Assembly: GCA_016195985.1 (NCBI GenBank)
Contig: JACPYP010000030.1
Coordinates: 30,536-94,535, forward strand
Length of the DNA: 64,000 nt
Direction: 5' to 3'
DNA from: Acidobacteriota bacterium
GTDB taxonomy: Bacteria; Acidobacteriota; Holophagae; Holophagales; Holophagaceae
The translations under genes were made by a program, and so were the position numbers. Numbering within the stretch: the stretch's first letter is position 1; each line of letters starts with the position of its first letter. Positions 51,171 through 61,706 of the stretch are shown here, piece by piece. A model generated the notes under the pieces. That model searched no databases, was not told the DNA's origin, and worked only from the letters and a program-made list of their open reading frames with translations.

Positions 51171-52016
51171 TTAGGGCGCGCCGTAAGGCCGTACGGCCGT
51201 GGCGCCCTTGGGGGGCGGCTGATCGCTGATCTGGATGCGGCCGTTGGCATCGGTCCATTGGTAGATGCGCGTGGAAGCCCGCTGCTGGGGCGTGGGCTCG
51301 GGCACCACCTTCTGCTCGTCCACGGTGAATCCGCCGCGGCCCTTCTTCAGCAGGGACATGCTGCCCGCCAGCTTGGGGTCCGCCTGCACAGCCTTGTTCC
51401 GGTAGAGGCTGAGCACCCGGGGCACGTAGGCCTGGGTTTCGCGGAAGGGAGGGATGCCCTTGTGCCGGTTCACGGCGCCTTCACCCGCATTGTAGGCCGC
51501 CACCACCCGGATCAGGTCCCCGCTGTAATAGTCATGAAGCCACTTCAGATACTTCACGCCGCCGCTGATGTTCTGCCGGGGGTCGAAGGGATCCAGCACG
51601 CCGAACCGCTCCGCCGTGGAAGGCATCAGCTGCATCAGCCCAAGGGCCCCTGCCTTGGACCGGGCCTTGTAGTTGAAGGCGCTTTCGGTCTGAATGATGG
51701 CCCGCGCCAGGTGGTTGTCCACGCCTTCGGCCTGCGCGATCTCGTCGACGAGGGCAATGAGCTCGGGGCTCTTCAGGGCCTTCGCCATCTCTGCGGGGGT
51801 GATGGCCAGTTGCACCTTGCCGACGCCGACGTGCTTCAGCACCAGCCCCTGCCCTTTCATGTAGCTGGGCGGCAGGTTGTTGATCACCAGACGGCCTTGC
51901 TTGTCGTAATAGGTGTAGAGGTAGGTGACTGCGGGCTTCCGGAAATCCCGACTGGCCTTCGGCGTCCCGGCAAGCGCCAGGACCGTGGCGGATAGGATCA
52001 GCGCGGCACGCAGCAT
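51171..52016 (-). CDS. lytic transglycosylase (SLT) with DUF4124-like segments at both ends
   Basis: The 281-aa product has a signal peptide (ALILSATVLALAGTPKA). A DUF4124-like segment (YLYTYYDKQGRLVINNLP) lies at about 31-49 and an SLT domain at about 90-220, with catalytic E111 in IIQTESAFNYKARS and the motifs ALGLMQLMPSTAERFGV and VVAAYNAGEGAVNRHKG. A second DUF4124-like segment (YQWTDANGRIQISDQPPP) is near the C-terminus. Lytic transglycosylases cut the murein glycan between MurNAc and GlcNAc. The repetition of the small domain on both sides is unusual. It is convergent with the Hpt gene, with 6 bp between. Confidence 0.9.
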   Translation of the reverse strand: MLRAALILSATVLALAGTPKASRDFRKPAVTYLYTYYDKQGRLVINNLPPSYMKGQGLVLKHVGVGKVQLAITPAEMAKALKSPELIALVDEIAQAEGVDNHLARAIIQTESAFNYKARSKAGALGLMQLMPSTAERFGVLDPFDPRQNISGGVKYLKWLHDYYSGDLIRVVAAYNAGEGAVNRHKGIPPFRETQAYVPRVLSLYRNKAVQADPKLAGSMSLLKKGRGGFTVDEQKVVPEPTPQQRASTRIYQWTDANGRIQISDQPPPKGATAVRPYGAP

Positions 52017-52223
52017 CTGGACTCCATGATACGTCCTTCGGATGGATCCGCCGAGGAAGGCCATGCGGGGGCGGGCATCCGTGCCGCCCTGGTCACCCGG
52101 CAGCCAGTCCTCCAAATCCAGGCGAGGGTGGGATTCCGGCAGGAATATTCGGGCACAGGATGGAATACTAAGGCCCCCCGGCGCATCCGAAGGCAAGGGA
52201 AGATCACCCACAGGAGGAAGTCC

Positions 52224-52664
52224 ATGAAGGCCCTGAAGTCCCTGCTCGCGACCGCCGCGATCATCCTTTCCACCCTCGCCACCGCCCACGCGGCCGAATG
52301 GGGCACGGACGTGCCGAAGGCGATTGCCAAGGCCAAGGCCGAAGACAAGCTCGTCATCCTCGACTTCACCGGTTCCGACTGGTGCGGCTGGTGCATCAAG
52401 CTCAAGCAGGAAGTCTTCGACACCCCGGAATTCGAGGCCTATGCCGCCAAGAACCTGGTGCTGGTGGAGGTCGACTTCCCCCGCAAAAAGGAGATGAGCC
52501 CCGAGCTGAAGGCCGCGAACAAGGCCCTGGCCGCCAAGTATGGCGTCAAGGGCTACCCGACGATCTGGGTGCTGGGGGGCAACGGCATGCCCGTCGGCAA
52601 ACTGGGCTACATGGAAGGCGGCCCGAAGACCTTCATCGCGGAACTGGCCAAGCTCAAGAAGTAG
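52224..52664 (+). CDS. thioredoxin-like exported protein
   Basis: The 146-aa product has a signal peptide (LLATAAIILSTLATAHA) and one thioredoxin-like fold with a WCGWC active site (C54 and C57) in FTGSDWCGWCIKLKQEVF. The later segment KYGVKGYPTIWVLGG includes the cis-Pro. The spacing and the GSDWCxWC form match the thioredoxin_7/DUF255-like periplasmic group, which may act in disulfide reduction or cytochrome maturation. AGGAGG lies before the ATG. An intrinsic terminator follows the stop. It is divergent from the lytic transglycosylase gene with about 200 bp between, space for two promoters. Confidence 0.9.
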   Translation: MKALKSLLATAAIILSTLATAHAAEWGTDVPKAIAKAKAEDKLVILDFTGSDWCGWCIKLKQEVFDTPEFEAYAAKNLVLVEVDFPRKKEMSPELKAANKALAAKYGVKGYPTIWVLGGNGMPVGKLGYMEGGPKTFIAELAKLKK

Positions 52665-52681
52665 ATCGAGAGGACAGTCAA

Positions 52682-52709
52682 AGCCGGGGCCGTTGGGCCC
52701 CGGCTTTTT
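52682..52709 (+). terminator. intrinsic terminator after the thioredoxin-like gene
   Basis: AGCCGGGGCC at 52682-52691 pairs with GGCCCCGGCT at 52696-52705 around a GTTG loop, followed at once by TTTT. It ends the plus-strand transcript; icmF arrives from the other side 14 bp away and may use the same stem. Confidence 0.92.
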
Positions 52710-52722
52710 GCTGCGCGGCCAC

Positions 52723-55700
52723 TCACATGTTTCTCCGGTATTGTCCGCCCACCTCGTAGAGGGCCTGGCTGATCTGTCCGAGGCTGCAGGTTTTGGCAGC
52801 GTCCAGCAGCGCCTCGAAGAGGTTTCCGTTGGCGCGGGAGACCTCCTTCAGCTTGGCCAGGGCTGCGGGGGCCCGGCCGGCGTTGCGGGCCTGGAAGGCC
52901 TCCAGGTTCGCGATCTGCTGCCGCTTTTCTTCCTCGGTGCTGCGGATGAGCTCCGGAGCGCCCAATTCGGCGGGCTGCGGGTTCAGGAAGGTGTTCACGC
53001 CGACGATGGGCAGCTCGCCGCTGTGTTTCAGCTGCTCGTAGTGCATGGACTCTTCCTGGATCTTGCCGCGCTGGTACATGGTCTCCATGGCCCCCAGCAC
53101 GCCGCCGCGGTCCGCGAGGCGGCGGAATTCCAGCAGCACGGCCTCCTCCACCAGCTCCGTGAGCTGCTCGATGAAGAAAGCGCCCTGGAGCGGGTTCTCG
53201 TTCTTGGCCTGGCCCAGCTCGCGGTTGATGATGAGCTGCACGGCGATGGCGCGGCGCACGCTCTCTTCGGTGGGCGTGGTGATGGCCTCGTCGTAGGCGT
53301 TGGTGTGCAGGCTGTTGCAGTTGTCGTAAATGGCGTAGAGGGCCTGCAGCGTGGTGCGGATGTCGTTGAAATCGATCTCCTGGGCGTGCAGCGACCGGCC
53401 CGATGTCTGGATGTGGTACTTCAGCTTCTGGCTCCGGTCATTGGCGCCGTACTTCTCCTTCATGGCCACGGACCAGATGCGGCGGGCCACTCGGCCGATG
53501 ACGCTGTATTCGGGATCGAGTCCGTTGCTGAAGAAGAAGCTGAGGTTCGGGGCGAAATCATCGATGTGCATGCCCCGCGACAGGTAGTACTCCACGAAGG
53601 TGAAGCCGTTGGCCAGGGTGAAGGCCAGCTGGCTGATGGGGTTCGCCCCGGCTTCGGCGATGTGGTAGCCGCTGATGCTCACGGAGTAGAAATTCCGAAC
53701 CTTCTCTTCGATGAAGGTGGACTGGATGTCCCCCATGACCTTGAGGCTGAATTCCGTGCTGAAGATGCAGGTGTTCTGGGCCTGGTCCTCCTTGAGGATG
53801 TCGGCCTGAACGGTGCCGCGCACAGTCTGGAGCGCTTCGGCGCGCAGCTTGGCGTAGACGTCCGGTGGCAGCAGCTCGTCGGACGTCACGCCCAGAAGCG
53901 CCAATCCGAGGCCGCCATTGCCCTCGGGAAGCCCGCCCTCGTAGCGGGGCCGCGACAGGCCCTTGGCGGCGTACAGAGCGTCGATCTTGGCCTGGGCCAG
54001 CTCCATCTGCCCATGTTCCTTCAGCCACTGCTCCGCCCGCTGATCGATGGCGGCATTGAGGAAAAAGGCCAGCATGGTGGGCGCGGGGCCGTTGATGGTC
54101 ATGCTCACGCTGGTGGTGGGGCAAAGCAGGTCGAAGCCGGAATAGAGCTTCTTGGCGTCATCCACCGTGCAGACGGAGACGCCGCTGTTGCCCACCTTGC
54201 CGTAGATGTCGGGGCGGACATGGGGATCCTCGCCGTAGAGCGTGACGCTGTCGAAGGCGGTGCTGAGGCGCACCGCGGGCTGGCCTTTGCTCACGTAGTG
54301 GAAGCGCTTGTTGGTTCGTTCCGGCGTGCCTTCGCCGGCGAACATGCGGGTGGGATCCTCCCCCTCGCGCTTGTACTCGAAGACGCCGGCCGTGAAAGGA
54401 AAGCGGCCCGGCAGGTTCTCCAGCAGCTGCCAGCGGAGCAGCTCGCCCCAGCTTGAATAGGGCGGAAGCGCCACTTTGGGCACCAGGGAGCCGCTGAGCG
54501 AGGGGGTGTAGTTGGCGGCGCGGATCTCCCGCCCACGCACCACGTAGACGTTTTCAGGTTCGGTGTAGGCGCGCTTCACTTGCGCCCAGTCGTGGATGAG
54601 CTTCCTGCTTTCGTTGTGCAGCTCGCCCAGGTGCTCCTGGTAGCGCTGCCGCAGCAGGAGAATGCCCGGGCCCTGATCCCCCTCCACGGGCTCCTCGAGG
54701 TGGCTGCCGTCGTAGAAGGCGCCTGGGGCCGGCACCCGGTCGCCCAGGGCCTTCAGGCTGGTCCAGAGGGCGCAGCACAACTCCGCCGTGTCGGCCTGGC
54801 GGCGGGCCCAGGCCTTGTAGCCCTGCACGGTGTCGGCGATCTCCGCCAGGTAGCGGACCCGCTCCGGAGGAATGATGGCGGACCGGCGCGGATTTTCCGC
54901 CACCGCTGCGAGTTTCGGAACCCAGTCCAACCCTGCCTTGGCCGCGATCAGTTTCACCAGGTTCACGAAAAGCCAGTTGGTGGCGGGATCATTGAACTGG
55001 CTGGCGCAGGTGGCGTAGACCGGCATGTCGTCCACGGGCTCGCTGAAGCGCTTGTGGGCCCTTTGATACTGCTTGCGCACGTCGCGCAGGGCATCCTCGG
55101 CCCCGCGCTTGTCGGCCTTGTTCAGCACCACCAGATCGGCGAAATCCAGCATGTCGATCTTCTCGAGCTGGCTGGCTGCGCCGTATTCGGGCGTCATCAC
55201 GTACATGGCCAAATCCACCATGTCGGCGATCTCGCTGTCGCTCTGGCCGATACCGGCGGTCTCGACGATCACCAGGTCGAAACCCTCGGCCTTGGCCGCG
55301 GCGATGCTGGCAGCCAGGGCCTCGCTTGTGGCGCGGTGGGCTGCGCTGCGGGTGGCCAGGCTGCGCATGAAGACGCGGTCCCGCAGCTCGGGATGGTAGA
55401 GCGAGTTCATGCGGATGCGGTCGCCCAGCAGAGCTCCGCCGGTCTTGCGCTTGGTGGGATCTACGCTGAGCACCGCCACGCGCTTGTCCGGGAAGTCCAC
55501 CAGGAAGCGCCGCAGCAGTTCGTCGATGAGCGAGGACTTGCCTGCGCCGCCGGTGCCCGTGATGCCCAGGACGGGAGTGCGCTGTAACGTGGTGGAGGAA
55601 GGCAGCGCGGTCACATCACCCAGTTCGATGCGGGTGATGCGGCGGGCCAGGGCGTGGAATTCCGGCGTGGTGCGGGGATCCACGTCGCAGCGCCTCAGCA

Positions 55701-56145
55701 TGTCGTCGATCATCCCCTGCAGGCCCATGTGGCGGCCGTCCTCGGGGCTGTAGATGCGGGCGACGCCGTAGGCTTCCAGCTCGCGGATTTCATCGGGCGA
55801 GATCACCCCGCCCCCGCCGCCGAAGACCTGGATGTGGCCCGCGCCGCGCTCGCGGAGCAGATCCACCATGTACTTGAAATATTCGACGTGGCCGCCCTGG
55901 TAGCTGGAGAGGGCGATGCCCTGGGCGTCTTCCTGGATGGCCGTCTCCACGATGTCTTGCACGGCGCGGTTGTGGCCCAGGTGGATCACCTCGCAGCCCG
56001 TGGCCTGGAGGATGCGCCGCATGATGTTGATGCTGGCGTCATGGCCATCGAAGAGGCTGGCGGCGGTCACGAAGCGCACCTTGTGCCGGGGCGTGTAGCC
56101 TTCGCTCAGAAGGTCAGCGGCGCTGACCGTCGACTGTGTGGACAT
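52723..56145 (-). CDS. icmF: fused isobutyryl-CoA mutase with G3E GTPase chaperone (IcmF)
   Basis: IcmF rearranges isobutyryl-CoA and n-butyryl-CoA with adenosylcobalamin. The 1140-aa protein has the B12-binding domain first (variant base-off motif DGHDASI with H35). The MeaI-type GTPase follows (Walker [13 protein letters not shown] at 194-205, then [20 protein letters not shown] and [15 protein letters not shown]), and then the mutase barrel with [20 protein letters not shown] and [20 protein letters not shown]. This domain order separates it from methylmalonyl-CoA mutase, and Phe in the GVF position fits an isobutyryl substrate. The GTPase loads and protects the cofactor. The start at 56145 follows GGAG. 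Confidence 0.95.
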   Translation of the reverse strand: MSTQSTVSAADLLSEGYTPRHKVRFVTAASLFDGHDASINIMRRILQATGCEVIHLGHNRAVQDIVETAIQEDAQGIALSSYQGGHVEYFKYMVDLLRERGAGHIQVFGGGGGVISPDEIRELEAYGVARIYSPEDGRHMGLQGMIDDMLRRCDVDPRTTPEFHALARRITRIELGDVTALPSSTTLQRTPVLGITGTGGAGKSSLIDELLRRFLVDFPDKRVAVLSVDPTKRKTGGALLGDRIRMNSLYHPELRDRVFMRSLATRSAAHRATSEALAASIAAAKAEGFDLVIVETAGIGQSDSEIADMVDLAMYVMTPEYGAASQLEKIDMLDFADLVVLNKADKRGAEDALRDVRKQYQRAHKRFSEPVDDMPVYATCASQFNDPATNWLFVNLVKLIAAKAGLDWVPKLAAVAENPRRSAIIPPERVRYLAEIADTVQGYKAWARRQADTAELCCALWTSLKALGDRVPAPGAFYDGSHLEEPVEGDQGPGILLLRQRYQEHLGELHNESRKLIHDWAQVKRAYTEPENVYVVRGREIRAANYTPSLSGSLVPKVALPPYSSWGELLRWQLLENLPGRFPFTAGVFEYKREGEDPTRMFAGEGTPERTNKRFHYVSKGQPAVRLSTAFDSVTLYGEDPHVRPDIYGKVGNSGVSVCTVDDAKKLYSGFDLLCPTTSVSMTINGPAPTMLAFFLNAAIDQRAEQWLKEHGQMELAQAKIDALYAAKGLSRPRYEGGLPEGNGGLGLALLGVTSDELLPPDVYAKLRAEALQTVRGTVQADILKEDQAQNTCIFSTEFSLKVMGDIQSTFIEEKVRNFYSVSISGYHIAEAGANPISQLAFTLANGFTFVEYYLSRGMHIDDFAPNLSFFFSNGLDPEYSVIGRVARRIWSVAMKEKYGANDRSQKLKYHIQTSGRSLHAQEIDFNDIRTTLQALYAIYDNCNSLHTNAYDEAITTPTEESVRRAIAVQLIINRELGQAKNENPLQGAFFIEQLTELVEEAVLLEFRRLADRGGVLGAMETMYQRGKIQEESMHYEQLKHSGELPIVGVNTFLNPQPAELGAPELIRSTEEEKRQQIANLEAFQARNAGRAPAALAKLKEVSRANGNLFEALLDAAKTCSLGQISQALYEVGGQYRRNM

Positions 56146-56218
56146 GGATGCTCCGGTGGGGACGGGTTCCAAGTCTAGCGGGCATTCCGGCTGAATCGAA
56201 GGGCCGGTTGACCTGCGG

Positions 56219-57769
56219 TCAGTTCTCCTCCAGGAGGCCCAGAGGGAATTGGTCCTCCATAAGGGCCTGCCGTTCCTTTAGGTGCTGCATCAAGGCCTTC
56301 CATTTCGGCAGCGTCCGCAGGGGTTCCAGCATGGGGCTCCGCTCGTACCAGGAGGTGCAGCCGAAGCCGCGGGCAAAGGCCCGGGAAGCCATCTCCATGG
56401 CGCTGGCCCGGTCGCCCATGAGGGCATAGGCCTCGGCCAGGCGGATGGTGAATTCGCCATCCGGCTCCCGCATGCCGATGCGCTCCTGGTCGTACTCCCG
56501 CAGCTTCACCCAAGCCTGATCCTTCTTCCCCTGAAGGATCAGGTCATAGATCTCGCTGAGACGCAGGATGTTCGGGTACCCGTTGATCAAGGCTTCGGCG
56601 GCCTGGAATTCCGCGTGGGCCCGGGCCTGGTCGCCGCGCACCAGGGCCAGGTAGCCGCGGTAGAAGGGCAGCACGCCCGAGGTGCTCCGGAGGTGTCCGG
56701 GCTGTTCCTGGAGGCTGGCCTCGAACTTCGGGATCTCGCCGGTGTACAGGCAGGTGATGTCCACGGCCTGAGGTTGGAGGCTGGCGAAAGCCAGGTTGTC
56801 CCTCAGGTCCATGGCCTTCCTGGCCATGGGCAGCAGCCCCGCGCCCCGGGCCGCATAGGCGATGCCGATGAGCAGGGTGGGATTGTGGGGCTGCTTGTGC
56901 CGCGTCCGCAGCAGCAGGTCCAGGGCCTCGCGCTGATTCCCGATGTCGGTCTTGAGCAGCGACAGCAGGAAGACGCCCCGGGGGTGCCAAGGCGCCAGGT
57001 TCAACCCCTGCTGCAGGGCCGATTCCGCCTCCGCCTGGTCCTGCCGGAAGGCGGCGGTGCTGTTGAGCATCCAGCGGTAGCGCAGGTTCCCCAGGAGGAT
57101 CCAGGCCGAGGCGCAGTCCGGTTCCTGGCGGGTGGTCTTCTCCGCGAGCTTCATGGCCTCTTCCAGATGCTGGTTCTGCAGGCGCCAGGCGGCGGCCTGC
57201 ACCAAATCCCAGAACAGGCCTGGCGACAGCGGCGCCAGTTTTCCTCCAGCCCGGTCCACCGGCTGAGGGAAGCCCTTCAGAAATGCCTCGAAGGCCTGGT
57301 TCGGCGGCAGCGCCTTCAGGCGGCGCTCCTGCCAGGGCACCGGCGATTTCGCTTGGAGTTGCCTCCCCCAGGCGAAACGGTAGGACAGTTCCAGCTCCTG
57401 GCCCGACCGGCGCGGCTGAAGCTGCACCACGAGGGTCCGGGATTGTCCCCGGAGCGGATCCAAATCAGACGGCATCCCCCCCACCGCGGTCACCGCGAAT
57501 CCGCCCAGGTGCTCCAGATGGTCCTGGACCAGGGCATTCAGGGCCTTGCCATTCGCCTCATCCAGGCCGGCCGAGGTTTCCGCGGGGGGCACCAGCAGCA
57601 CGCGCAAGGGCGCCCGGACCCCCTGGCGGGCCAGCAGCCAGGCCACGGCGGCGCCGCCGCCCAGCAGCAGGAGGAAGGCCAACCCAAGGATGAGCGCCGT
57701 GGGCTGGGAGTGGGCTCGGGACAAGGGCAGAGGCATGGGGGGGCTCGTTGCAAACCTTCGCCGCGCCAT
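56219..57769 (-). CDS. membrane-anchored TPR protein, paralog 1
   Basis: The 516-aa protein has one N-terminal membrane segment ([20 protein letters not shown]). A periplasmic part follows with an alpha/beta strand region ([28 protein letters not shown]) and tetratricopeptide-type helices ([41 protein letters not shown]). It is a tandem paralog of the next gene: both carry SPGLFW/SPGAFW, [12 protein letters not shown] and [16 protein letters not shown]. The start is uncertain: the ATG at 57769 has no clear ribosome site, and 57736 is an alternative. Similar TPR tails occur after adenylate-cyclase or winged-helix domains in other bacteria, but no such domain is present here. Function is unknown. 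Confidence 0.75.
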   Translation of the reverse strand: MARRRFATSPPMPLPLSRAHSQPTALILGLAFLLLLGGGAAVAWLLARQGVRAPLRVLLVPPAETSAGLDEANGKALNALVQDHLEHLGGFAVTAVGGMPSDLDPLRGQSRTLVVQLQPRRSGQELELSYRFAWGRQLQAKSPVPWQERRLKALPPNQAFEAFLKGFPQPVDRAGGKLAPLSPGLFWDLVQAAAWRLQNQHLEEAMKLAEKTTRQEPDCASAWILLGNLRYRWMLNSTAAFRQDQAEAESALQQGLNLAPWHPRGVFLLSLLKTDIGNQREALDLLLRTRHKQPHNPTLLIGIAYAARGAGLLPMARKAMDLRDNLAFASLQPQAVDITCLYTGEIPKFEASLQEQPGHLRSTSGVLPFYRGYLALVRGDQARAHAEFQAAEALINGYPNILRLSEIYDLILQGKKDQAWVKLREYDQERIGMREPDGEFTIRLAEAYALMGDRASAMEMASRAFARGFGCTSWYERSPMLEPLRTLPKWKALMQHLKERQALMEDQFPLGLLEEN

Positions 57770-57891
57770 ACCAACACCATGGGCGGGAAGGGATAAAGCG
57801 AGTCAAAGCGTAGCAGGCAACCCGCGTCGCCCCCGTCACAAACCCACAGCAGGGGCGATCATCACTTGGAGAATGACGATATTTTTGGCCA

Positions 57892-59415
57892 CTAGGGATA
57901 GAACCCGAACTGCGAGGGCGAGAAATGGGCCTGCAGCATGCGTTGCCGAGCCTCCACGTGCTGCATCAGCGCGTTCCACCGGGGCGTCCCCCGGATGGAC
58001 TGGAGAAAGGGGCTTTCGCGGTACCAGCGGAGGCAGCCGAAGCCCTGGCTGAAGGCCCGCGAAGCCATGCCCACCGCCTGGCTGGAATCGCCGATGAGCG
58101 CGGAGGCCTCAGCCATCTTGAAGGTGAATTCGCCGTCCGGAACCCTCAGGCCCACCCGGTCCGCCTCCAGCGCTTTCAGGCGCGCCGCGGCAAGGCTGTG
58201 GTTGCCTTCGGCGATGGCTTCGTACACGCCGGCCAATTGCTTGAACTGCGTGAAGCCCTCCTTTTGAGCTTGAGTCTGGGCGAACCAGAACCGCGCTGTG
58301 ACGCGATCCCCCCGCATCAGGGCCAGGTAGCCGCGGTAGAAGCGCACCAAGGCGCTGCGGGGATCCCCGGGAAATTCCACCAGCCCGGCCTCGAACTTGG
58401 CCATATCGCCGCCGTAGAGGTAGGTGTTCTCGATGGAATCGGGCCTGAATTCCGAAAAGACCAGCTGGTTCCGGCGCTTCAGGGCCCCCTCCGCCACCTC
58501 CAGCAGGCCGGCGCACCGGGCCGCGTAGGCCAGCCCCTTGAAGAGGGTCGAGTTCTGGGGATGGGCCCGGAGACACCGCTGCAGGACATAGAAGGCTTCC
58601 CGCTGGTCCCCCGAATCCGTCTTCAGTTGGCCCAGCATGAATCCGCACTGCGGGTGGTTCGGCGCGAGATCCATGGCGATGCGCAGGTAGCGTTCCGCTT
58701 CGGACTGCCCCCGGGGATGCCCCTTGGGCTGGACGAGGAGGTGCCGGTAGAGCAGATCGCCCCGTGTCATCCAGGCCATGGCGCAGCGGGGTTCGGCTGC
58801 GGTGACCTGCTCGGCCAGCTTCATGGCGTCGAGCAGGCCATTGTCGTGCTCGCGCCATTCCATCGCCTCCAGCAGGGTCCAGAACGCCCCGGGGCTTTCC
58901 GGAAGCAGACGGTCCGGGTCGAAGGCCGGGCTGAGCCGAAAGGGGAGCCGGCCCCGCATGGCCTTGAAGGCCTCGGCGGGCGCCCGGGCCGTGACCTCAG
59001 TGCTGCGCCAGGCCCCGTCACCCTTGCTCTTGAACTGGCCCACCCGGGCGGAGCGGATGGTCAGGGCCAGGAGCGGCCCTTCTTTCCTGGGGAGCACCTC
59101 CAGCAGAAGGGCAGCATCCGGCAGCCGCTCGAGGTGTGCGGATCGCGGCGATTGGACAAGATCGGTGACCGACACCGGACCGAGGGTTTCGAGATCCCAG
59201 GTCATGAGATCCCATAGGGTGCGCCGCGCACTCTGGCTCAGCCCCGGGGCCTGGGTTGTTTCCAGCCGGACCAACAGCACCTGGATGGGCTGGCCGAAAC
59301 CCCGGCGGTGCAGCAGCCAGGCCGTGGCCAAACCCGCCAGCAGCAAAGCTGCCAAGAGGCCTGCCGCCGCCAGAGAAAGACGGCGGGGCAGGCGTGGATC
59401 TGGGGGGTCCGGCAT
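57892..59415 (-). CDS. membrane-anchored TPR protein, paralog 2
   Basis: The 507-aa protein has the same plan as paralog 1: a membrane segment ([21 protein letters not shown]), then [17 protein letters not shown], and TPR-type helices ([20 protein letters not shown], then [18 protein letters not shown]). It is shorter in one linker. The start at 59415 is the first ATG that gives a normal signal-anchor; a longer frame runs across the divergent protease promoter. It is separated by 122 bp from paralog 1 and by 96 bp from the htrA-like gene, transcribed the other way. Confidence 0.75.
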   Translation of the reverse strand: MPDPPDPRLPRRLSLAAAGLLAALLLAGLATAWLLHRRGFGQPIQVLLVRLETTQAPGLSQSARRTLWDLMTWDLETLGPVSVTDLVQSPRSAHLERLPDAALLLEVLPRKEGPLLALTIRSARVGQFKSKGDGAWRSTEVTARAPAEAFKAMRGRLPFRLSPAFDPDRLLPESPGAFWTLLEAMEWREHDNGLLDAMKLAEQVTAAEPRCAMAWMTRGDLLYRHLLVQPKGHPRGQSEAERYLRIAMDLAPNHPQCGFMLGQLKTDSGDQREAFYVLQRCLRAHPQNSTLFKGLAYAARCAGLLEVAEGALKRRNQLVFSEFRPDSIENTYLYGGDMAKFEAGLVEFPGDPRSALVRFYRGYLALMRGDRVTARFWFAQTQAQKEGFTQFKQLAGVYEAIAEGNHSLAAARLKALEADRVGLRVPDGEFTFKMAEASALIGDSSQAVGMASRAFSQGFGCLRWYRESPFLQSIRGTPRWNALMQHVEARQRMLQAHFSPSQFGFYP

Positions 59416-59511
59416 GTCTGGGTCCAGGGTGGTGAGGCACAAGGTAACCGAAGTCCCGCCTCTTGGGAGCGGCCTTCGCCCGAAGGCCCCATAATCGGTC
59501 CCGGAGCTCCC

Positions 59512-60717
59512 ATGATCCGTTCCGCCCTCATCGCCCTGCTGGCCCTGCCCCTGCTGGCCCAAACGGTCCCCAGCCCGACGGCCCCGGCGGAAGACAGCAT
59601 CATCCAGCGTTTCCGCGCCCACGCGAAACCCAGGACTGTGACGTCGACAACCACCTTGAGCCCCGAAGAGCGCAACACGGTCCGCCGCTTCAGGGAGGCC
59701 AAGCCAAGCGTCGTCTTCGTCTCAGCCCACCTCAAAGGAACCGACCTGGACACCCGCGACGAAACCAGGATCCCCGCGGGAAGGGGAACCGGCTTCGTGT
59801 GGGACGAGTGGGGCCACGTCGTCACCAACCATCACGTGATCAGCGCCGAGCGCGAAGGGCGCCTGCTCGGGGATGCCGACGAAGTGGAGATCACCCTCGC
59901 CAACGGCAAGGCCTACAAGGGGCGCGTGATCGGGACCAGCTTCGCCTACGACATCGCCGTGATCCAGGCCTTCGCCCCCCTGGAGGCCATGCGGCCCATC
60001 CCCATCGGCCGCAGCCGCGACCTGCAGGTGGGGCAGTCGGTCATGGCCATCGGCAATCCTTTCGGCCTGGACCATTCCCTGAGCCGGGGGGTCATTTCCG
60101 CCCTGGGCCGCGAGATCGCCACGGGCTACAGCACCTTCATCACCGATTCCATCCAGACCGACGCGGCCATCAACCCCGGGAACTCCGGGGGCCCCCTCCT
60201 CGACAGCGGCGGCAAGCTCATCGGCATGAACACCGCCATCGTCGCTACCCGGGGCGAGGGCTCCGTGGGTGTGGGCTTCGCCCTGCCTGTGGACACGCTG
60301 AACATGGTGGTTCCCAAACTCATCGCCAAGGGGCGCATCGAGCCGCTCAGGATGGGGTTCACGACCTTGACCCCCTACGATGCGGAGCGGAATTTCGGCA
60401 TCACGAGGGGCCTGGTCATTTCCGAAGTCGAACCGGACAGTCCAGCCGGCCGGGCCGGGCTCCGGCCGCTCGTCCACGACGAAGCCGGCCGCATCCAATC
60501 CATGGGGGACATCCTTCTCGCCTACCAGGGCGCCACCATCGAAAGCGCGGGGCAGTTCATGGCTTTGCTGGAGTACCTGGCCATGGTCGAGGCGAAAAAG
60601 CCCAAGGACAAGGTCGTCTTCGATGTCCTCAGGGACGGCCAGATCATCCAGGTGACCCTGGATCTCCGGACCCCCGCCGGGGGCCCCGCGGTCAAGCCTC
60701 AGCCCGCCAGCATCTGA
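59512..60717 (+). CDS. HtrA/DegP-like trypsin-type serine protease
   Basis: The 401-aa product has a signal peptide ([12 protein letters not shown]). The protease domain has the triad H108 in [10 protein letters not shown]147 in [10 protein letters not shown] and S225 in [10 protein letters not shown]. One PDZ-like domain follows at about 290-390 ([40 protein letters not shown]). One PDZ rather than two makes it closer to DegS or HtrA proteins with a single PDZ. It should degrade or monitor misfolded envelope proteins. GGAG precedes the ATG. It ends one base before the SPFH gene's stop, on the other strand. Confidence 0.92.
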   Translation: MIRSALIALLALPLLAQTVPSPTAPAEDSIIQRFRAHAKPRTVTSTTTLSPEERNTVRRFREAKPSVVFVSAHLKGTDLDTRDETRIPAGRGTGFVWDEWGHVVTNHHVISAEREGRLLGDADEVEITLANGKAYKGRVIGTSFAYDIAVIQAFAPLEAMRPIPIGRSRDLQVGQSVMAIGNPFGLDHSLSRGVISALGREIATGYSTFITDSIQTDAAINPGNSGGPLLDSGGKLIGMNTAIVATRGEGSVGVGFALPVDTLNMVVPKLIAKGRIEPLRMGFTTLTPYDAERNFGITRGLVISEVEPDSPAGRAGLRPLVHDEAGRIQSMGDILLAYQGATIESAGQFMALLEYLAMVEAKKPKDKVVFDVLRDGQIIQVTLDLRTPAGGPAVKPQPASI

Positions 60718-60718
60718 A

Positions 60719-61630
60719 TCATTTCTTGGCGGGTATCTGGATCATGGGCGTGGCGCCGCCCATGGGGGTGATGATCAGGTTCCCCTTGGCGCCGATGTCC
60801 CGCAGGGCCTGGATGCGCTGGTACTCGATGATCTGGGGTGTGAGGCTCTGGCTCACGATCTGCTGGGCCCGGGCCTGGCCCTCGGCCTCGATGCGCTTGC
60901 GTTCGGCTTCCTGTTTTTCCTTCTGCAGCACGAAGGCCATCTTCTGGGCGTCCTGATCGGCGCTGATCTTGTCGTTGATGGCCTTGGTGATCTGGTCCGG
61001 CAGGATGACGTTGCGCAGCAGCATCTGTTCGAGGGTGATGCCCCGGGCCTCGAAGGCGGCCTTGAGCGTCTTCGAGACCTGCTCCACGAAAGACTGGCGC
61101 CTGGACGTGTAGAGTTCCGTGGCCGAGAGCGCCGCGGCGGCATCCCGGAGACTGGCGCGGATCTCGCTGCGCACGATGCGGTCCTCCACATCGGGCCCGA
61201 TGGTGCGGTAGATCTCCGGCAGGCGCGCCTGCTGCAGCGAGTAGAAGATGGTGGCGTCCAGCTTCACCGTGAGGCCATCGCTGCTGATGACCGAGATGGA
61301 ATCGTCGCCGCGCTTCTGGCCCTCGTCCGCCACCGTGGACATGGTGTAGTTCCGGGTGCGGACCTCCATTTCCACCACCTGGCTGAAGGGGTTGATGAAG
61401 TGCAGGCCCGAAGGCAGCGGGTCGGAACCCACCTTGCCAAACAGCACCTGGATGCCCGCCTGCCCCGGCGGGACCACCACGGCCATGGACCCCAGCAGGG
61501 CGAGAACGCCCAGACCCAGCCCCACCCACTGCAGGATCGCCAGCCGGGCCGACAAGGGGAAGCCCACCTTGGTTTTCCATCGCCAGGCCAAGGCGCCAAT
61601 CACGAGAAGCAGGACGGCGACGAAGATCAT
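60719..61630 (-). CDS. SPFH/prohibitin family protein
   Basis: The 303-aa protein has two membrane-proximal hydrophobic stretches (MIFVAVLLLVIGALAW, then LGLGVLALLGSMAVVV). An SPFH domain follows with VPPGQAGIQVLFGKVGSDP, LHFINPFSQVVEMEVRTRNY and DVEDRIVRSEIRASLRDA. The C-terminal helical coil QKEKQEAERKRIEAEGQARA is typical of prohibitins that form rings. It may organise membrane patches or control a membrane protease. GGAGG lies right before the ATG. It is convergent with the HtrA-like gene with a gap of one base. Confidence 0.92.
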   Translation of the reverse strand: MIFVAVLLLVIGALAWRWKTKVGFPLSARLAILQWVGLGLGVLALLGSMAVVVPPGQAGIQVLFGKVGSDPLPSGLHFINPFSQVVEMEVRTRNYTMSTVADEGQKRGDDSISVISSDGLTVKLDATIFYSLQQARLPEIYRTIGPDVEDRIVRSEIRASLRDAAAALSATELYTSRRQSFVEQVSKTLKAAFEARGITLEQMLLRNVILPDQITKAINDKISADQDAQKMAFVLQKEKQEAERKRIEAEGQARAQQIVSQSLTPQIIEYQRIQALRDIGAKGNLIITPMGGATPMIQIPAKK

Positions 61631-61706
61631 GAGGCACCTCCAAAGGGGCGCGTCAGGTTAACAGGCCGGTCCCCCGGGGCTCGGCCCCCTTTCCGCTAAG
61701 ATTCCG

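Noticed and set aside
52723..56145. Methylmalonyl-CoA mutase as the identity of the B12 enzyme
   Set aside because: The B12 domain is N-terminal and a GTPase sits in the middle, which is the fused isobutyryl-CoA mutase plan and not that of methylmalonyl-CoA mutase.
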